A stretch of DNA of 64,000 bases from Locusta migratoria. Taxonomy: Eukaryota > Arthropoda > Insecta > Orthoptera > Acrididae. The notes below the pieces were generated by a model, which was not told the origin of the DNA, did not search any database, and worked only from the letters and a program-made list of their open reading frames with translations. Every line of letters starts with the position of its first letter. The stretch's first letter is position 1. The position numbers and the translations under genes are program-made. The stretch is from the NCBI GenBank assembly GCA_026315105.1, contig CM048746.1:145186730-145250729 (forward strand), given 5' to 3'. Of this stretch, positions 42,201 to 52,420 are shown piece by piece.

Positions 42201-44277
42201 TGTAATCTCACATCGTATTGGATGTCACGATCGTCCTATTGCCTTTGCATCCAAGCTACTGACGCCGACGCAACAGAATTACAGTCAGATAGAAAAGGAG
42301 GCCTTAGCAATCATTTACGGCGTCACAAAGTTTCATCATTATCTGTATGGCAGAAAATTCTATTTGTTGACAGACCACAAGCCTCTCACGTCGTTGTTCT
42401 CACCCACAAAGCCAATTCCGCCACGTACGGCACAAAAGCTTCAGAGATGGTCCTTGATATTGTCAAATTATCAGTATGAGATTTTGTACCGACCTACCAC
42501 TAAACATGCTAACGCGGACACCCTTTCCCGACTTCCGGTTGGCCAGGATGTATCATTTGATTCTTCAGAAATGGCATGTTGTCAGATAGACTCCAGAGAT
42601 GCTTCCGCTGTCGCAGACTTTCCTTTGAACTCTCGTCGGGTTGCACAGGAAACAGCTGCGGATGCAGACCTAAGTGTGGTAGCACGTTTTGTTCGCTTTG
42701 GTTGGCCTGCCAGAGCCAAAGACATTGATCGTCCTCTGGTTCGACGTTATTTTGCACAACGTCATGCATTATCTTTAAGTCAGGGTGTACTGTTGTTGCA
42801 TACCGACAACGACCAAACAAGAGTGATTGTTCCTCGTTCCCTACAACGGGAAGTGTTACGCCTCCTGCATCAAGGACATTGGGGTATTGTTAGGACAAAG
42901 CAACTGGCCAGACGTCATTGTACCTGGGTTGGTATGGACTCAGAGATAGAGAGCATGACATCACAGTGTACAGTTTGTGCGGAGCATCAGGCGGCTCCTC
43001 CACAGCGTTTCTCAGACTGGCCACGCCCCAAGGGACCATGGCAACGTTTACATATTGACTTTGCCGGACCTTTCTGGAATACGCGCTGGTTAATTGTTGT
43101 AGACGCTTTCAGCAAGTTTCCTTTTGTGATTGCCATGAACTCAACGACAGCTTCTAGTACAATCAGTGCCTTAACATCAGTGTTTTGCATCGAAGGCTTG
43201 CCTGAAACTATCGTCAGTGACAATGGACCTCAGTTTGTTAGTGCGGAATTTCAACAGTTTTGTCGTGTGAATGGCATTCAGCATATCACCACCGCACCTT
43301 TTCACCCTCAGTCCAATGGTGAAGCAGAACGTTTCGTTCGAACATTCAAGTCTCACATGGAGAAGATGAAAGGTCAGCACTCCAGGCAGCAAGCTCTTCA
43401 AATTTTCCTGTCTACGTATCGGTGCATGCCACGTGACGGCCCGTCTCCTGCCGAGCTGCTACACGGCCGCCGTCACCGCACTCTCCTTCACCTGCTGCAG
43501 CCTCCCACGCACCGAGTCGGTTCGTATGGCGCTACGCGTTTTCAGGTTTCCACGCCGGTGCTGTACAGGGTGTTTGCTGGAAACAAGAAGACATGGTTGC
43601 CGGGCATCATTCAGCGCGTGCTTGGGCGCAATATGTTTGTTGTACGTTCTTCCACAGGGTCGGAGCTGCGGCGCCACGCAAACCAATTGCGCCTGCACAG
43701 GCCGCGCGATCCTGTCTCCGGTTTCTTGATTCCAGACCCAGTTCACCGCCAGGGAGCACAACCACATCGTTCGTCCCCGGACTACGAGATCCCTATGGAC
43801 GTCGACGTACATCCGACGCAGTCGTCGCCGCCGCTGTCGCCGCCGCAGATGACAGCGTCACCGAGAGGGACTCCGGGACCGTGCGGGCCCCCCCAGCTTG
43901 GGCCACGCACCTCAGAAGAAGATGACCTGCTCCCTCTGGGCGGGGGCGGGCGCCCTTCCCCAGGTTTCGGCGGGTTCCCTGGAGGATCGCAAGGCGGATG
44001 CCGGGGCGCGGACGGCGTCTCGATCCCGGCCTCAGCTACGACGCCCGTCCCACCAGTAACGCCCCCGCCCAGGCCCTCCTCCCAGTGCCGTCGCCGTGGC
44101 CCTCAGCCCTACGCCACGACGGCGCGGCGGTTTGGGGGGGAGGGGTGTGGTGTCGCACAAGTACAAAGTGCGCGCCACCTACTTTCGCCGCGCGCCGCCA
44201 TGCATGCACGGCGCGGCGTTCTTCCGACGACAACCACGAGCGCCCTCTGGGACAACGCCGCTCGTGGCCACCACTGA
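39298..44277 (+). CDS. Gag-Pol polyprotein of the LTR retrotransposon
   Basis: A single 1659-residue open frame with no gag/pol frameshift. Gag: a glutamine/proline-rich start, a capsid-like region (residues 60-230) and a CCHC knuckle CYQCGKSGHVQSVC near 318-331. Protease: LDTGSAVTLI near 527. RT: RLCADFKSTVN, KIDLAEAYLQIPL, FGSSSAPAIFQ and YLDDIVVS near 811. RNase H: VDASSYGLGAV near 958 and LTDHKPLTSLF near 1024. Integrase: HHCC zinc finger (residues about 1190-1230), then the DDE triad in HIDFAGPF, VSDNGPQFVS and PQSNGEAERF. The frame runs through the polypurine tract and stops inside the 3' LTR. Insect copies of this type are often labelled K02A2.6-like. All catalytic motifs are intact. 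Confidence 0.95.
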   Translation: MATTPNPNLMEIIQLQTAQITQLLQAVSQLTSQAAHQQQQPPLQQPTPAAAPLPTFRQYNEREEEWSDYFAQFQELVAAHQITGQRVKNLFLSIVGPQTFVLLQKLFPLASPRDVDFEQIVDALNAHYERKVLVAAARYRFFRLKKLPQQSHQEWITELKGLTRQCKFTCSCGLSYSDVMLRDAITQNIQDPRIRAAILKQSDPSLDSVLQLIEAHDTFDLADVEMQSHSVNSVRRNGRFPSRSSQYSTSDSYFSTGRAEQTVNSSQCKSATQRSPRSVRHSNLNNGRQRSFQKNVRKSCPQCVSRHKRAHCPSRNATCYQCGKSGHVQSVCMQIKNSKNGAVRNSASHSARTVHTVNVIHAVDLGSVSLDSTVQNNFCAPMAKLYSAPRSKRRRARKTVQQKRVRDKQNDYEQCIPVVKLVPSATAPCNSAQYCVASDSRIGVATQSNFSAVASHCADADPAVVSSSDSVVNPLCAEYAPLPTARNPRKRRKQYVLDVAHIRAPVVRQKHKLFVTLSIENKTVQFQLDTGSAVTLINKDTYELLGSPKLSPCQQVLTAYTGQNIPVLGTCSLPASFQGVTKTVAFVVLRAKSTQNIFGLDAFDLFGLSIQRDVLQISSIVPQDKINALCEKYSDLFSPELGCAKDFVAHVTLKESAVPKFRKARPVPIAMRDTVAEELKRWQDSGVISPVSASQWASPIVIIPKPSGKLRLCADFKSTVNSQTIVDTYPLPRPDELMDKLGQSRFFSKIDLAEAYLQIPLDDESKRFFVINTHMGLFQFQRLPFGSSSAPAIFQRFLEQLTVSVPCCSNYLDDIVVSGRTVEEHLANLECLFKVLTAAGLRCNKAKCSFFQTEIEYLGHVINAQGIHPLQSHLRAIKDLPPPKNVHELQAVMGKLNYYFRFIPNASQIAAPLHHLRRKNVPFVWSKDCQVAFDNLKSALLSDACLIPFDPQKPVVLAVDASSYGLGAVISHRIGCHDRPIAFASKLLTPTQQNYSQIEKEALAIIYGVTKFHHYLYGRKFYLLTDHKPLTSLFSPTKPIPPRTAQKLQRWSLILSNYQYEILYRPTTKHANADTLSRLPVGQDVSFDSSEMACCQIDSRDASAVADFPLNSRRVAQETAADADLSVVARFVRFGWPARAKDIDRPLVRRYFAQRHALSLSQGVLLLHTDNDQTRVIVPRSLQREVLRLLHQGHWGIVRTKQLARRHCTWVGMDSEIESMTSQCTVCAEHQAAPPQRFSDWPRPKGPWQRLHIDFAGPFWNTRWLIVVDAFSKFPFVIAMNSTTASSTISALTSVFCIEGLPETIVSDNGPQFVSAEFQQFCRVNGIQHITTAPFHPQSNGEAERFVRTFKSHMEKMKGQHSRQQALQIFLSTYRCMPRDGPSPAELLHGRRHRTLLHLLQPPTHRVGSYGATRFQVSTPVLYRVFAGNKKTWLPGIIQRVLGRNMFVVRSSTGSELRRHANQLRLHRPRDPVSGFLIPDPVHRQGAQPHRSSPDYEIPMDVDVHPTQSSPPLSPPQMTASPRGTPGPCGPPQLGPRTSEEDDLLPLGGGGRPSPGFGGFPGGSQGGCRGADGVSIPASATTPVPPVTPPPRPSSQCRRRGPQPYATTARRFGGEGCGVAQVQSARHLLSPRAAMHARRGVLPTTTTSALWDNAARGHH
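44129..44145 (+). other. Polypurine tract
   Basis: 'ggtttgggggggagggg' lies immediately before the 3' LTR, where plus-strand synthesis of LTR elements starts. Confidence 0.8.
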
Positions 44278-44609
44278 AGGACATCGGCGACTTCGCACTC
44301 CGACTTCGGACTGAGATAGCAACGAGTTAGGACCTTCGTCATCAGATAGGCACCATTGAAGACTTTGCTATTGTACAGGCACTAGGCAGGCCTCTAACAA
44401 CTATGTATCAACATTCTGCCGTACTATGTAAAAGTTAAGTATTGTTTCATTCTGTGCAATATATATCTCTTACTAATTTACTCGAGTGTTTATAGTTTCT
44501 GGCTGCTCCCCTCCGTACCTGCACCAGCGTGTCGGTCTCATTCCACTCGGCCACCGACACCTACGACGAGGCTGGGACACAAAAGCGGCGACGAAGTTGG
44601 GACACAAAA
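44146..44609 (+). repeat. 3' LTR
   Basis: 464 bp, identical to the 5' LTR except for one seen substitution at 44233. It ends 'gacacaaaa' and is followed by the TSD 'ctccc'. Confidence 0.93.
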
Positions 44610-46144
44610 CTCCCAATAACGAGTAGTACTTGTTTCACACGCATTGACATTGCGCTGACGCATGTGTTCAGACCTCGTCAGCGAATCACGATAGCCGATA
44701 TCTTTCAGTTTTATGACAAATCCACCTGTCATTAAATATTTCATTTAATGCCGCTTCAACTGCACGCTTGCTATGTGCCGGACATACATCATGTTGAAAG
44801 TAATTCGCCCTTGTGTTATGAAGTGAAACATCTTTCAGTAAAATCGGTGAAACATTAATGTTTGAAATCGTATACATTGCACTATCGATAAAATAAGTAA
44901 TTAGTTTCCTCCTATAATTCAACACCATACATTAACCCTCCAAGGTCGGCGATGTTCCACTTATCGAAGCCATCGTGGATTTCCCTTGCTCAGTAGCGCA
45001 TAATATGCCGGTTTACGTTGCCTCTGTTTGTGAATGACGGTCCGTCACTAAATAGAACTCTTGAGAAAAAGAATCTGTTACTCTTGTAATTCATTTTGGG
45101 CCCTGTAGCAGAAGTTTACACGACGCTGAAACTCAGTCAGTGCCACGCATATCCTAGTGCTTAATGATACGGTGTGGGTGAAATGTGTACAATTCTCAAA
45201 ACCGAAGTTTTTGAAATTACCTATTCTCGCTCAATTTGTCTGGTACAGATGTTCGTATTAGCCTCATCTGCTACTAATAAACTTATTTGGACAGCTTTAT
45301 TCGTTGTAGTTCTTGTTGGTAAGTTTTTTTTTTTTTTATTTTTCTTTTTTTCTTTTTTTTTTTTTTTTTTTTTACACGTCAGGTTTATTTAAACACATTT
45401 ACTATCTGACGAAAGGTCCGGGCATTTGGATGATGTCATTCAGGTTAACGATCAACGTACATATCAGAAGCTGGTTGGGCATTCTGATCACAATAGCTAT
45501 AAATGAAAACCATATGTACTCTTTCTTCGATTCTTGAAATATCCATTTCATGAAGAATGTTTCTCCGCGTTAATACGACTATACAAAACTAATTTAAGTA
45601 ATGAATTCAACAAACTGCTATTAGGTATTTTTCTGAATTTGAAAGAATATTACAGCGCCATCCATCACAAAGCGAAAAATATGTTCCAAATAAAATTTCC
45701 ATAGTTACTTTCGTACTACACAAATGTGTAATAAAATGGGAGAACCTACTTAAAAATGCAGTTTATATCATCTATTAGGTCAATTACATCGTCATCTTTT
45801 TCCCCCTTCCAGTTCGAAAACATTATATATATTCCAGAATATATCTCATCGGTGTTTTTTGTGGGTATGCCATAACTCCTGTATTACTTACCCAAAATTA
45901 ATGATTGAGGTATCATTTTCAAGGTTTCGTTCTCCACTAGTGAAGAAAAAAATACAAATAGTTTACAGTTATTGTTTTCACAAAAAAAGCTTTACTTTGA
46001 AAAATAATTATTCTTTTCGTACAATCTAAGTTAATACCCGGCGAACGATCGTAAATGGGACATGTGTTTACCACCTCATCAATTACTTTTAAAGAAAAAT
46101 GCTATATTAATGTTAATTAGAGATCTTAAAGCTATTTAGGAATT

Positions 46145-46510
46145 AATTAATTGTGCAAGATTAGTGGTGATTCACTTAGGCGAGTACATACACACACTGC
46201 TAAATTCATTGTCCCTGATAAAACTGTGCTAACACCTCGCATTGTCACACATTCTGATCCAACCACGCCTTTCCAAATGATAAGAAGACAATACCCAATA
46301 AAAGTAATCTTCGCTATGGCCATAAATGAAGCAAAAGGTCAGACTCTTCAAAAGACAGGATTATATTTACCAGAACCCATCTTCTCTCTTTGACAGTTAT
46401 GCGTGGCTATTTCACGATTTCGTTTATTCAGTGATATCTATGTTTGCGCTAAAGACACATACGGCCAAAAAGTAAATGATGATCACATTGTATCGTCCTC
46501 AATATAAGTT
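46145..46510 (+). pseudogene. Helitron Rep-helicase C-terminal fragment
   Basis: The forward frame reads TPFQMIRRQYPIKVIFAMAI, NEAKGQTLQKTGLYLPEPIF, then after a TGA codon QLCVAISRFRLFSDIYVCAK. This is the C-terminal helicase part of Helitrons and PIF1-like proteins: RRQ(F/Y)P(I/V) followed by FAM.IN.(A/S).GQT, and the (L/Y).VA.SR sensor. Helitrons use the helicase with a Rep nuclease for rolling-circle transposition. The Rep and N-terminal helicase are absent and an in-frame stop is present, so it is a remnant. Helitron ends were not found. Confidence 0.8.
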
Positions 46511-46570
46511 TAAGTAGTGTGTAAGTCTAGGGACTGGATGACCACAGCAATTTGGTCCAATACGTTTACA
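46503..46570 (+). repeat. SINE C tail fragment
   Basis: 'gtgtgtaagtctagggactg' followed by 'gatgaccacagcaatttgg' resembles the 3' half of SINE C in forward orientation. The head is missing. Confidence 0.5.
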
Positions 46571-46584
46571 ACCATTATGGTGAT

Positions 46585-47200
46585 GTTTTGTGGGCCCTAG
46601 CTATTACTCTGATTACACGCTTTCTGGCAGTCAGTTACTCCAGACTACAATGCCATACGAAACCACTGAAGGAAAATCGCCAGAGTAAGCTAATTTCTGT
46701 CATGTTTGTAAATAACATTTGCAGTAACCAAATGTTCAAATGTTTGTATAGTCTATGGGACTTAACTACGGGGTCATCAGTCCCTAAACTTACAAACTAC
46801 TTATGAACTATTTACGAACTAGGACGGCACAAATATCCATGCCCGAGGGGGGATTCGAACCCCCGACCGTAGTGGCCGTGCAGACCGTGACTGGAGCACC
46901 TCAGTCCCCTCGGCCACCGCGGCCGGCTTGCAGTAACCCTAATACCATAAGTAGCAGTCATAAGTTTCAGCAAAATGTCAGTGTAGTTCTTCCAGCTCAC
47001 ACACAAGAACTTTGAATACTGTACCAGAGTTGCAGATTTCTGTTTTAAGTTTATTACTTGGAGTCTGTAAATGGAGCCATGCAATTTAATGTATGAAACA
47101 ATTATATTGTTTTTCATCAAAATTAGCACACCACCCATAGATGATGCTATGAACGGCATTAATTAGATTTTCATCACTTCAGTTTTGTTTATATGTTTCT
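46585..47200 (-). pseudogene. WGNS-type LINE fragment, split by SINE A
   Basis: The nucleotide sequence is alignable by eye with 9320-9610 ('tgattacacgcttt', 'agtaagctaattt', 'accataagtag', 'aagtttcagcaaa'), so it is the same reverse LINE family, more decayed. It has no useful frame left. SINE A entered at 46730-46927. Confidence 0.65.
46730..46927 (-). repeat. SINE A, full length
   Basis: The perfect 11-bp TSD 'ttgcagtaacc' lies at 46719-46729 and 46928-46938. Confidence 0.92.
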
Positions 47201-47367
47201 CGCGTTATATGCCTTTTTCCGCCGTTGAAATTAAACAGTTTGTATAGGATAAATGACCGCCTTTTGTAGCCTTCAAAATTAGTCCCATTAAAATATGACA
47301 CGTTTCACTTTATATTAAAGCATCGGGACTATATGTGATTCCGAAGGTTTCACTGGCGTAACAACTC

Positions 47368-47790
47368 ATTATAATCTTCTCTGGTTTGCAGCCGGGTACT
47401 AAAGTCAACTAGACACGATATTTCAGCGGCGCACAACAGCCCGCATCGCACTGGGAACTTAGTTCTGGCGAGATTGTATACCTGCAAGCCCACCTGAGGA
47501 TGCGCCGTTGAAATATCGTGTCTAGTTGACTTCAGTACTCGGCTGCAAACCAGAGAAGATTATAATCGGGACTATGTGCCTATAACGTTCAGGATTACCA
47601 CAGCATCCACAAAAACGTTTCTGACGATTGTCTGGTTGAAGGCAGATGCGAGTCACATCTGTGAATAGCACTTGTTGCCAATTCTGATGAGTCCGTTCAG
47701 CATGCTGTTGGGTCCATCCATCCGCGCTGCATGGCGTATATATATCTGGCGTCATACAAGAAGGCGCTTCCGCGCATAGAGGCGGAGCGA
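47368..47790. repeat. Repeat H, second copy
   Basis: The inverted arms 'attataatcttctctggttt' (47368) and complement (47558-47567) enclose 'tatttcagcggcgcac' and 'cctgaggatgcgccg'. The extension 'cgttcaggattaccac' to 'tagaggcggagc' matches 13300-13510. It is less deleted in the loop than the copy at 13176. Confidence 0.72.
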
Positions 47791-48150
47791 TAGGGGAAGC
47801 ATGGAGGGGAGGAGCTACGGCCGAGCGCCAACAGTTGCGCCTGAGGGAGAAAGATTGCGTAACTGGCGGTCAGCCACGCGCCTAAAGAATGAACATTATT
47901 GGATGCTAGTGCGGTAATGGAGGGGGATGCGTAGAACGGCTGGAAACTGGGACGCCTTCGTAGCTAACGCCGAGTATAGGTGTAAAAGCTGGACATCGCC
48001 GTGGGCGACGGAAGTGAAGTTACATGGCTTGCAGCCTATTACGTACAGTTGGAGTCGAAACACTATGTCCTGTGGCAGAACTAAAATGATTATTCAGCAT
48101 GATGGCGTTTCTCTCAGGGCTCCGGAGTGATGAGGAGTGGGGAGGGGGAA
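47791..48150. other. No recognised feature
   Basis: Moderately GC-rich sequence without a supported gene. Confidence 0.3.
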
Positions 48151-48155
48151 GGACT

Positions 48156-48361
48156 AAAAATGTTCAAATGTTTGTAAATCTATTGGACGAAACTGCGTGG
48201 TCATCAGTCCGTAGCTTACAAACTACTTACACCTGGGTAAACTAATCTAAGGACAAACACACACACCCATGCCCCAGGGAGGACTCGAACCTCCACGGCG
48301 AGCAACCGCGTGCTCCGCAGCGAGACGCTTTAGACCGCTCGGCTACTCCACCGCGGAGGGT
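48156..48361 (-). repeat. SINE C, full length
   Basis: The reverse copy is flanked by 'aaggact' at 48149-48155 and 48362-48368. The head 'ccgcggtggagtagccgagc' and B-box region 'gaggttcgagtcctcc' are well preserved. Confidence 0.85.
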
Positions 48362-48512
48362 AAGGACTCCGGGAAGGTGGGTGCAGATCATTCCACATCG
48401 CATGGCGGAATGTAAGGTCTCTGATCGACGAGGGTGTGGGATGCAGCATGGAATGCAGCAAAAAAGAGAAGGCGGTGAAGTGAAAAAGGGAGGCGCAGGG
48501 GTTATGTATGTA

Positions 48513-48514
<2 letters not shown>

Positions 48515-48551
<37 letters not shown>
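48515..48551. repeat. (GT)n microsatellite
   Basis: A perfect GT run of about 36 bp. Confidence 0.95.
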
Positions 48552-48553
<2 letters not shown>

Positions 48554-48835
48554 CAATCGGTAAATATTAAAAGAAATTCCTCTGTTCAACATCACTGGAA
48601 TACAGCCTTACGAATGGGTCTTCCTATGATAAGATACGGAATACTGACCTGTCCCATTCGCATAGCATGGAGGTGAGGCCCAACGTTTCATTTGTTATTC
48701 AAGGGATATTAAGTATATTGTTGTACATTAAGATTGTGTAGCCACTTATATTCCTCCGATTACTACGCCAACTATTGCGAAATGAAACAAATGCTCTAAA
48801 TAAAATATATGTCATATATTTCTCCTAAAGTCGTA

Positions 48836-49036
48836 GCCGGCCGCGGTGGCCGAGGTGACTGAGGCGCTCCAGTCACGGTCAGCACGGCCACTACGGTCGG
48901 GGGTTCGAATCCCCCCTCGGGCATGGATATTTGTGCCGTCCTAGTTCGTAAGTAGTTCATAAGTAGTTTGTATGTTTAGGGACTGATGACGCCGTAGTTA
49001 AGTCCCTTAAGCTTAACAAACATTTGAACATTTGAA
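48836..49036 (+). repeat. SINE A, full length
   Basis: A well-preserved copy with B box GGTTCGAATCC. The perfect 11-bp TSD 'ctaaagtcgta' lies at 48825-48835 and 49037-49047. Confidence 0.94.
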
Positions 49037-49134
49037 CTAAAGTCGTAACGTGCAATAAAAAACGGGAGTTCCGACTGACGAATTCAAAATTGCCCACATG
49101 AGGGCCGGGATGGGGTGGGGTCTTGTAGAAGAAG

Positions 49135-49378
49135 AAGGCAGAGGGAAGCTTGGAGTTTAACGTCCCGTCGACAGCGTGGTCATTAGAGACGGAGCTGACA
49201 CTCGGAAGGTTTTGCGTGAGGATGAGGACAGAAATCGGTCGTGCCCTTTCAAAGGAACTATCCCGGCATTTGCCTGGACTGATTTAGGGAATCTGGATGG
49301 TCGGAGGTGGATTTGAACCACCATCCTTCCGAATGTGAGTCCAGTGCGTTACCACTGCGCCGCCTCGCTCTGTGGGTG
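49135..49378 (-). repeat. SINE F (tRNA-headed)
   Basis: In reverse: 'gaggcggcgcagtggtaacg' (A box), 'ggtggttcaaatccacctcc' (B box), then 'gattccctaaatcagtccag' and 'cctttgaaagggcacgac'. This head and tail pattern is a widespread insect SINE type. No TSD was determined. Confidence 0.75.
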
Positions 49379-49379
49379 T

Positions 49380-51339
49380 AGTGGAGGATCGTCTGTGGTA
49401 CCACTGACTGTCGTAGTTTCTTCCCTACCCCTTCCCTCCACCCTAGAGAGATAAGCGAAACTGATATTTTTTTAATACGATGTGCAGTTCTTGAAATGAA
49501 CACACTTTATGAAATTCACTGTAATGACAGTGAGAAATTACGCGTAGTACAAACGGAAGAACTGTACTACTATACACAAGGCTCACATCAAATAAAGTGA
49601 CACCAACCCATGACCTTTTCTCCAACACTGTAATTTCCACATTATACCAAAAGTAAAAGAAATCATTTTACACACACTACAATACCTTCAGTTCTTTTCC
49701 AATGACTAAATTGACCTGGAGCACAAACAATAGACCTGTGTCTTTAACTTCATTCGTGTGTTTAACAAAGTTCGAGGATAAATTTAATTCATTTTGACCA
49801 ATAACCTCTACGAATCCTGGATTTATAAGACTGGTTTTGAGCGTAGATCTGAATCCACAGACTTTTACACACTTGCTAAAGATAATTCGACCGCTCACTG
49901 GCGCTATTTTAGCAAACTCGTATTGAACGCCGCCATTATCAGAATAAACGGCGTGTTTCCAGTCACTAAAATATCCGACAAAAAGTTTCCTACACCCTAC
50001 GTTAACATATAAAAATAAATTCCTTACCTTGTATCTCTGTTTTAGGAGAAAAAGTTTAAAATGAACTCCTTGGTTGAACTTATAATGATGATTACAGATA
50101 CTTAATTACAAGAGAGATGAAGAAAAAACGTGAAAATATTAAGGCGCAGAAAGGCAAATAGATAAAATTATGCAGCAAATACAGTCAAAAAAATCTCAAA
50201 ACGCGCATGAAAATTATGCCAGTAAATATAGAGTTGTAACCGAAAATTAAAAACTAAGTAATCAATAAAATTGTCTCTATATAGGCTACTTTTTAAATAT
50301 CATTCAAATATCTGTATTGGATATCTTGACGTATTACTGTTTCTCTTAATGAGAAACGTACCCTACATATCTGAACAAATATTTGTATTTTCCCGTCTTT
50401 CGACTGAGACGTAATGCAGAGTAGTATGATACTAAATTAGTTTAAGACAGAGTTTTACAATCAGTTTTATTTTGTAACCTCTACCACCGTTTAATTTAAA
50501 TCATAGGCCAGTATTCCTACTGCCAGAAGACATTAAATTTACACTCGGGCTGGTAGCTGAGGCTATTCCCCACAGTGTAGGTCAGCACGTCGACTGTCAC
50601 CTGAAGTTTGCACAGACCCATTTCGTCCCTACAAATGGCGGCCTTCAATTCGGGACTGGCTGCCACAACTTCTCGCTATAGCGTGGCAGGGTCTGTTTGT
50701 CCTCCTCGGCCTATCTTTCAGGAAAGGATCCACTCATTACGCGTGGGATGCGTGGAGAACTAAAACAGCTATACAGATTAGTAATACAAGTTTTATTCAC
50801 TGAAATATACACAATACTTCGAGAGAATGTGTCTGTTCTAACGGCGGCGTCTTCTTGCACAATGATAGCTCCGCTCTCTCATAGTAACTTCCTATTTCGG
50901 AGCTGAGTTCAGAGGTGCCCTTCCAGACGCATGTCGGCCTAGATATAGCTGCTTGTGCAGGGCGCGCTTCTCGGTTGCTCCCTCCAGGAGGCGTGGCGCT
51001 GGCGTGTGATTGGCTGCCGGTCGTCTGCTGCCTTCTTCACGATCGTCTTCGTGCGTCTGGCGTGTGGCGCTGACTTTACACCACAACGGGGTCTTGCCTG
51101 AATCATGCCTGCGAAGGAAGATAGAAAACAGAGAGAAGCTCCTAGAATGTCAAAGTCAAGTCTACTTCCTCCATACTGCGGACTCTTGGAGAAGTGTTCT
51201 TATTGGAGTCCTGCTCTATGATGTCACTTAAAACAGGAATTAAATGTTCTGCTATTCTGTCGCCATGCACCACAGGCTAAGTGAATCTAAATTGTCGTTA
51301 AAAATAATTTTTTCTAACATCTGATGATGCGAATTCCTC
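49380..51339. other. No recognised gene
   Basis: AT-rich to 50500, then a more GC-rich block (50560-51110) with short unremarkable open frames. Nothing supportable. Confidence 0.35.
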
Positions 51340-51350
51340 AACGAAAGTAT

Positions 51351-51556
51351 TTTTAAAAAAAATTTTAAATGTTTGTATAGCTTAAGGGACTTAACTACGG
51401 GGTCATCAGTCCCTAAACTTACAAACTACTTATGAACTACTTACGAACTAGGACGGCACAAATATCCATGCCCGAGGGGGGATTCGAACCCCCGACCGTA
51501 GTGGCCGTGCAGACCGTGACTGAATCGCCTCAGTACCCTCGGCCACCGCGGCCGGA
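51351..51556 (-). repeat. SINE A, full length
   Basis: The perfect 11-bp TSD 'aacgaaagtat' lies at 51340-51350 and 51557-51567. Confidence 0.92.
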
Positions 51557-51689
51557 AACGAAAGTATATTTCATTGGAACAGTATTCTCAGAAGTGATTG
51601 TCACATAAACGCCATTACGATAAGAGCATAGGGTTCACATTAGGGTTTAACGGAAAAGTATCTGTAAATGACACCTGCTATCGGTGCGG

Positions 51690-52420
51690 ACAACACTACT
51701 TCTTTTTGTTGTCTGCATATTCATTTGTTTTATTCATTATTTCCTGGCATACTGAAATTTGGCAAACGAATTGATGTAAGATTTTATGAGACGAAGTATT
51801 GCTTACTTGTTCTTGTTTTGGACTTTATCACAATACGACACATAATAGTCTGGTATGGGAACAGAAACTAAACATATTTTCCTTTCATGTTTTAGTAACA
51901 TTTCGTAGCAGCCCTGTTTAATTCTGCAAGAAACGAATTATGAATATCTATGGCTGGCAAGATCAGACAGCTGAAGCACCATAATATATCGTTCAAGATC
52001 ATTAGTTTTGACTTTACCTCACAAAAAAGTAGAATATTAACATAAATGTTTCAAACCAACCCTGTAATGTCTATGGTAAAACTGTCAACATGCATCAGCG
52101 ATCTCTATGAAACATGGATGTACAGCCATGGTTTCTGAGCAAAAATCTACACCTTTCGTGCATATTCATGTGTTGTTCACATGATTTTTGCATTACCCAT
52201 CATAGAGTAATTTAGCAAACAAATATGTGTCACTTTATAGCTGATGAGCAATCGGTTGATTACTTCTTGTTTTGAAGTTCATGTCAGTATGCGATGTAAT
52301 AGCTTGGTATGGGGACAGAACTAACAAGTGTATTCTTCTCTTGTTCTATTAGCCTTTTATCGCAGTCACGTTGCAATTGGGCAGAAAACTAAGTAGTGAC
52401 ATCTGAGGCTGAAAACTGTG
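51690..52420 (+). repeat. Old direct duplication
   Basis: 51690-51960 and about 52150-52420 are diverged direct repeats. Paired words include 'tagtctggtatgggaacaga' with 'tagcttggtatggggacaga', 'gcatattcat' in both, and 'aatttggcaaacga' with 'aatttagcaaacaa'. The period is about 470 bp. No gene is recognised. Confidence 0.55.

Larger units (their letters stand above)
38604..44609 (+). mobile_element. Ty3/gypsy-type LTR retrotransposon, complete
   Basis: It has two 464-bp LTRs, a single gag-pol ORF, a candidate primer-binding site and a polypurine tract. A perfect 5-bp TSD 'ctccc' lies at 38599-38603 and 44610-44614. The LTRs differ at one position that I can see (38691 G, 44233 A), so the insertion is very young. 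There is no env-like ORF. It sits in the transposase pseudogene of a mariner-like element. Confidence 0.93.
38430..45170 (-). pseudogene. DDE transposase of the split transposon
   Basis: Reading from the right (45170-44615): QRRVNFCYRAQNELQE, LFSDGPSFTNRGNVNRHIMRY and FDKWNIADL, matching the HTH-to-DDE part of DUF4817-type transposases (FTN.G.VNRH.M.Y). Left of the LTR element (38598-38470): GRNFVKRIAKCNEVGGQHFE, the C-terminal ..RI..C....G.HFEH pattern of the group. The middle of the protein is largely lost to stops and frameshifts, apart from the LTR insertion. It is inactive. Confidence 0.65.
38040..45870 (-). mobile_element. Mariner-like transposon, split by an LTR element
   Basis: Long inverted ends lie at about 38200-38400 and 45600-45790, sharing 'gatggcgctgtaatattct' (38324 against 45645 in reverse) and 'gcatttttaa'. 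The reverse transposase pseudogene lies between them. The Ty3/gypsy-type element at 38604-44609 inserted in the transposase coding region with a 5-bp TSD. Outer limits are approximate. Confidence 0.7.

Noticed and set aside
43459..43925. Frames of 110-117 codons within the 3' part of gag-pol
   Set aside because: Overlap the intact polyprotein in other frames; they come from its GC-rich end, with no env-like features.
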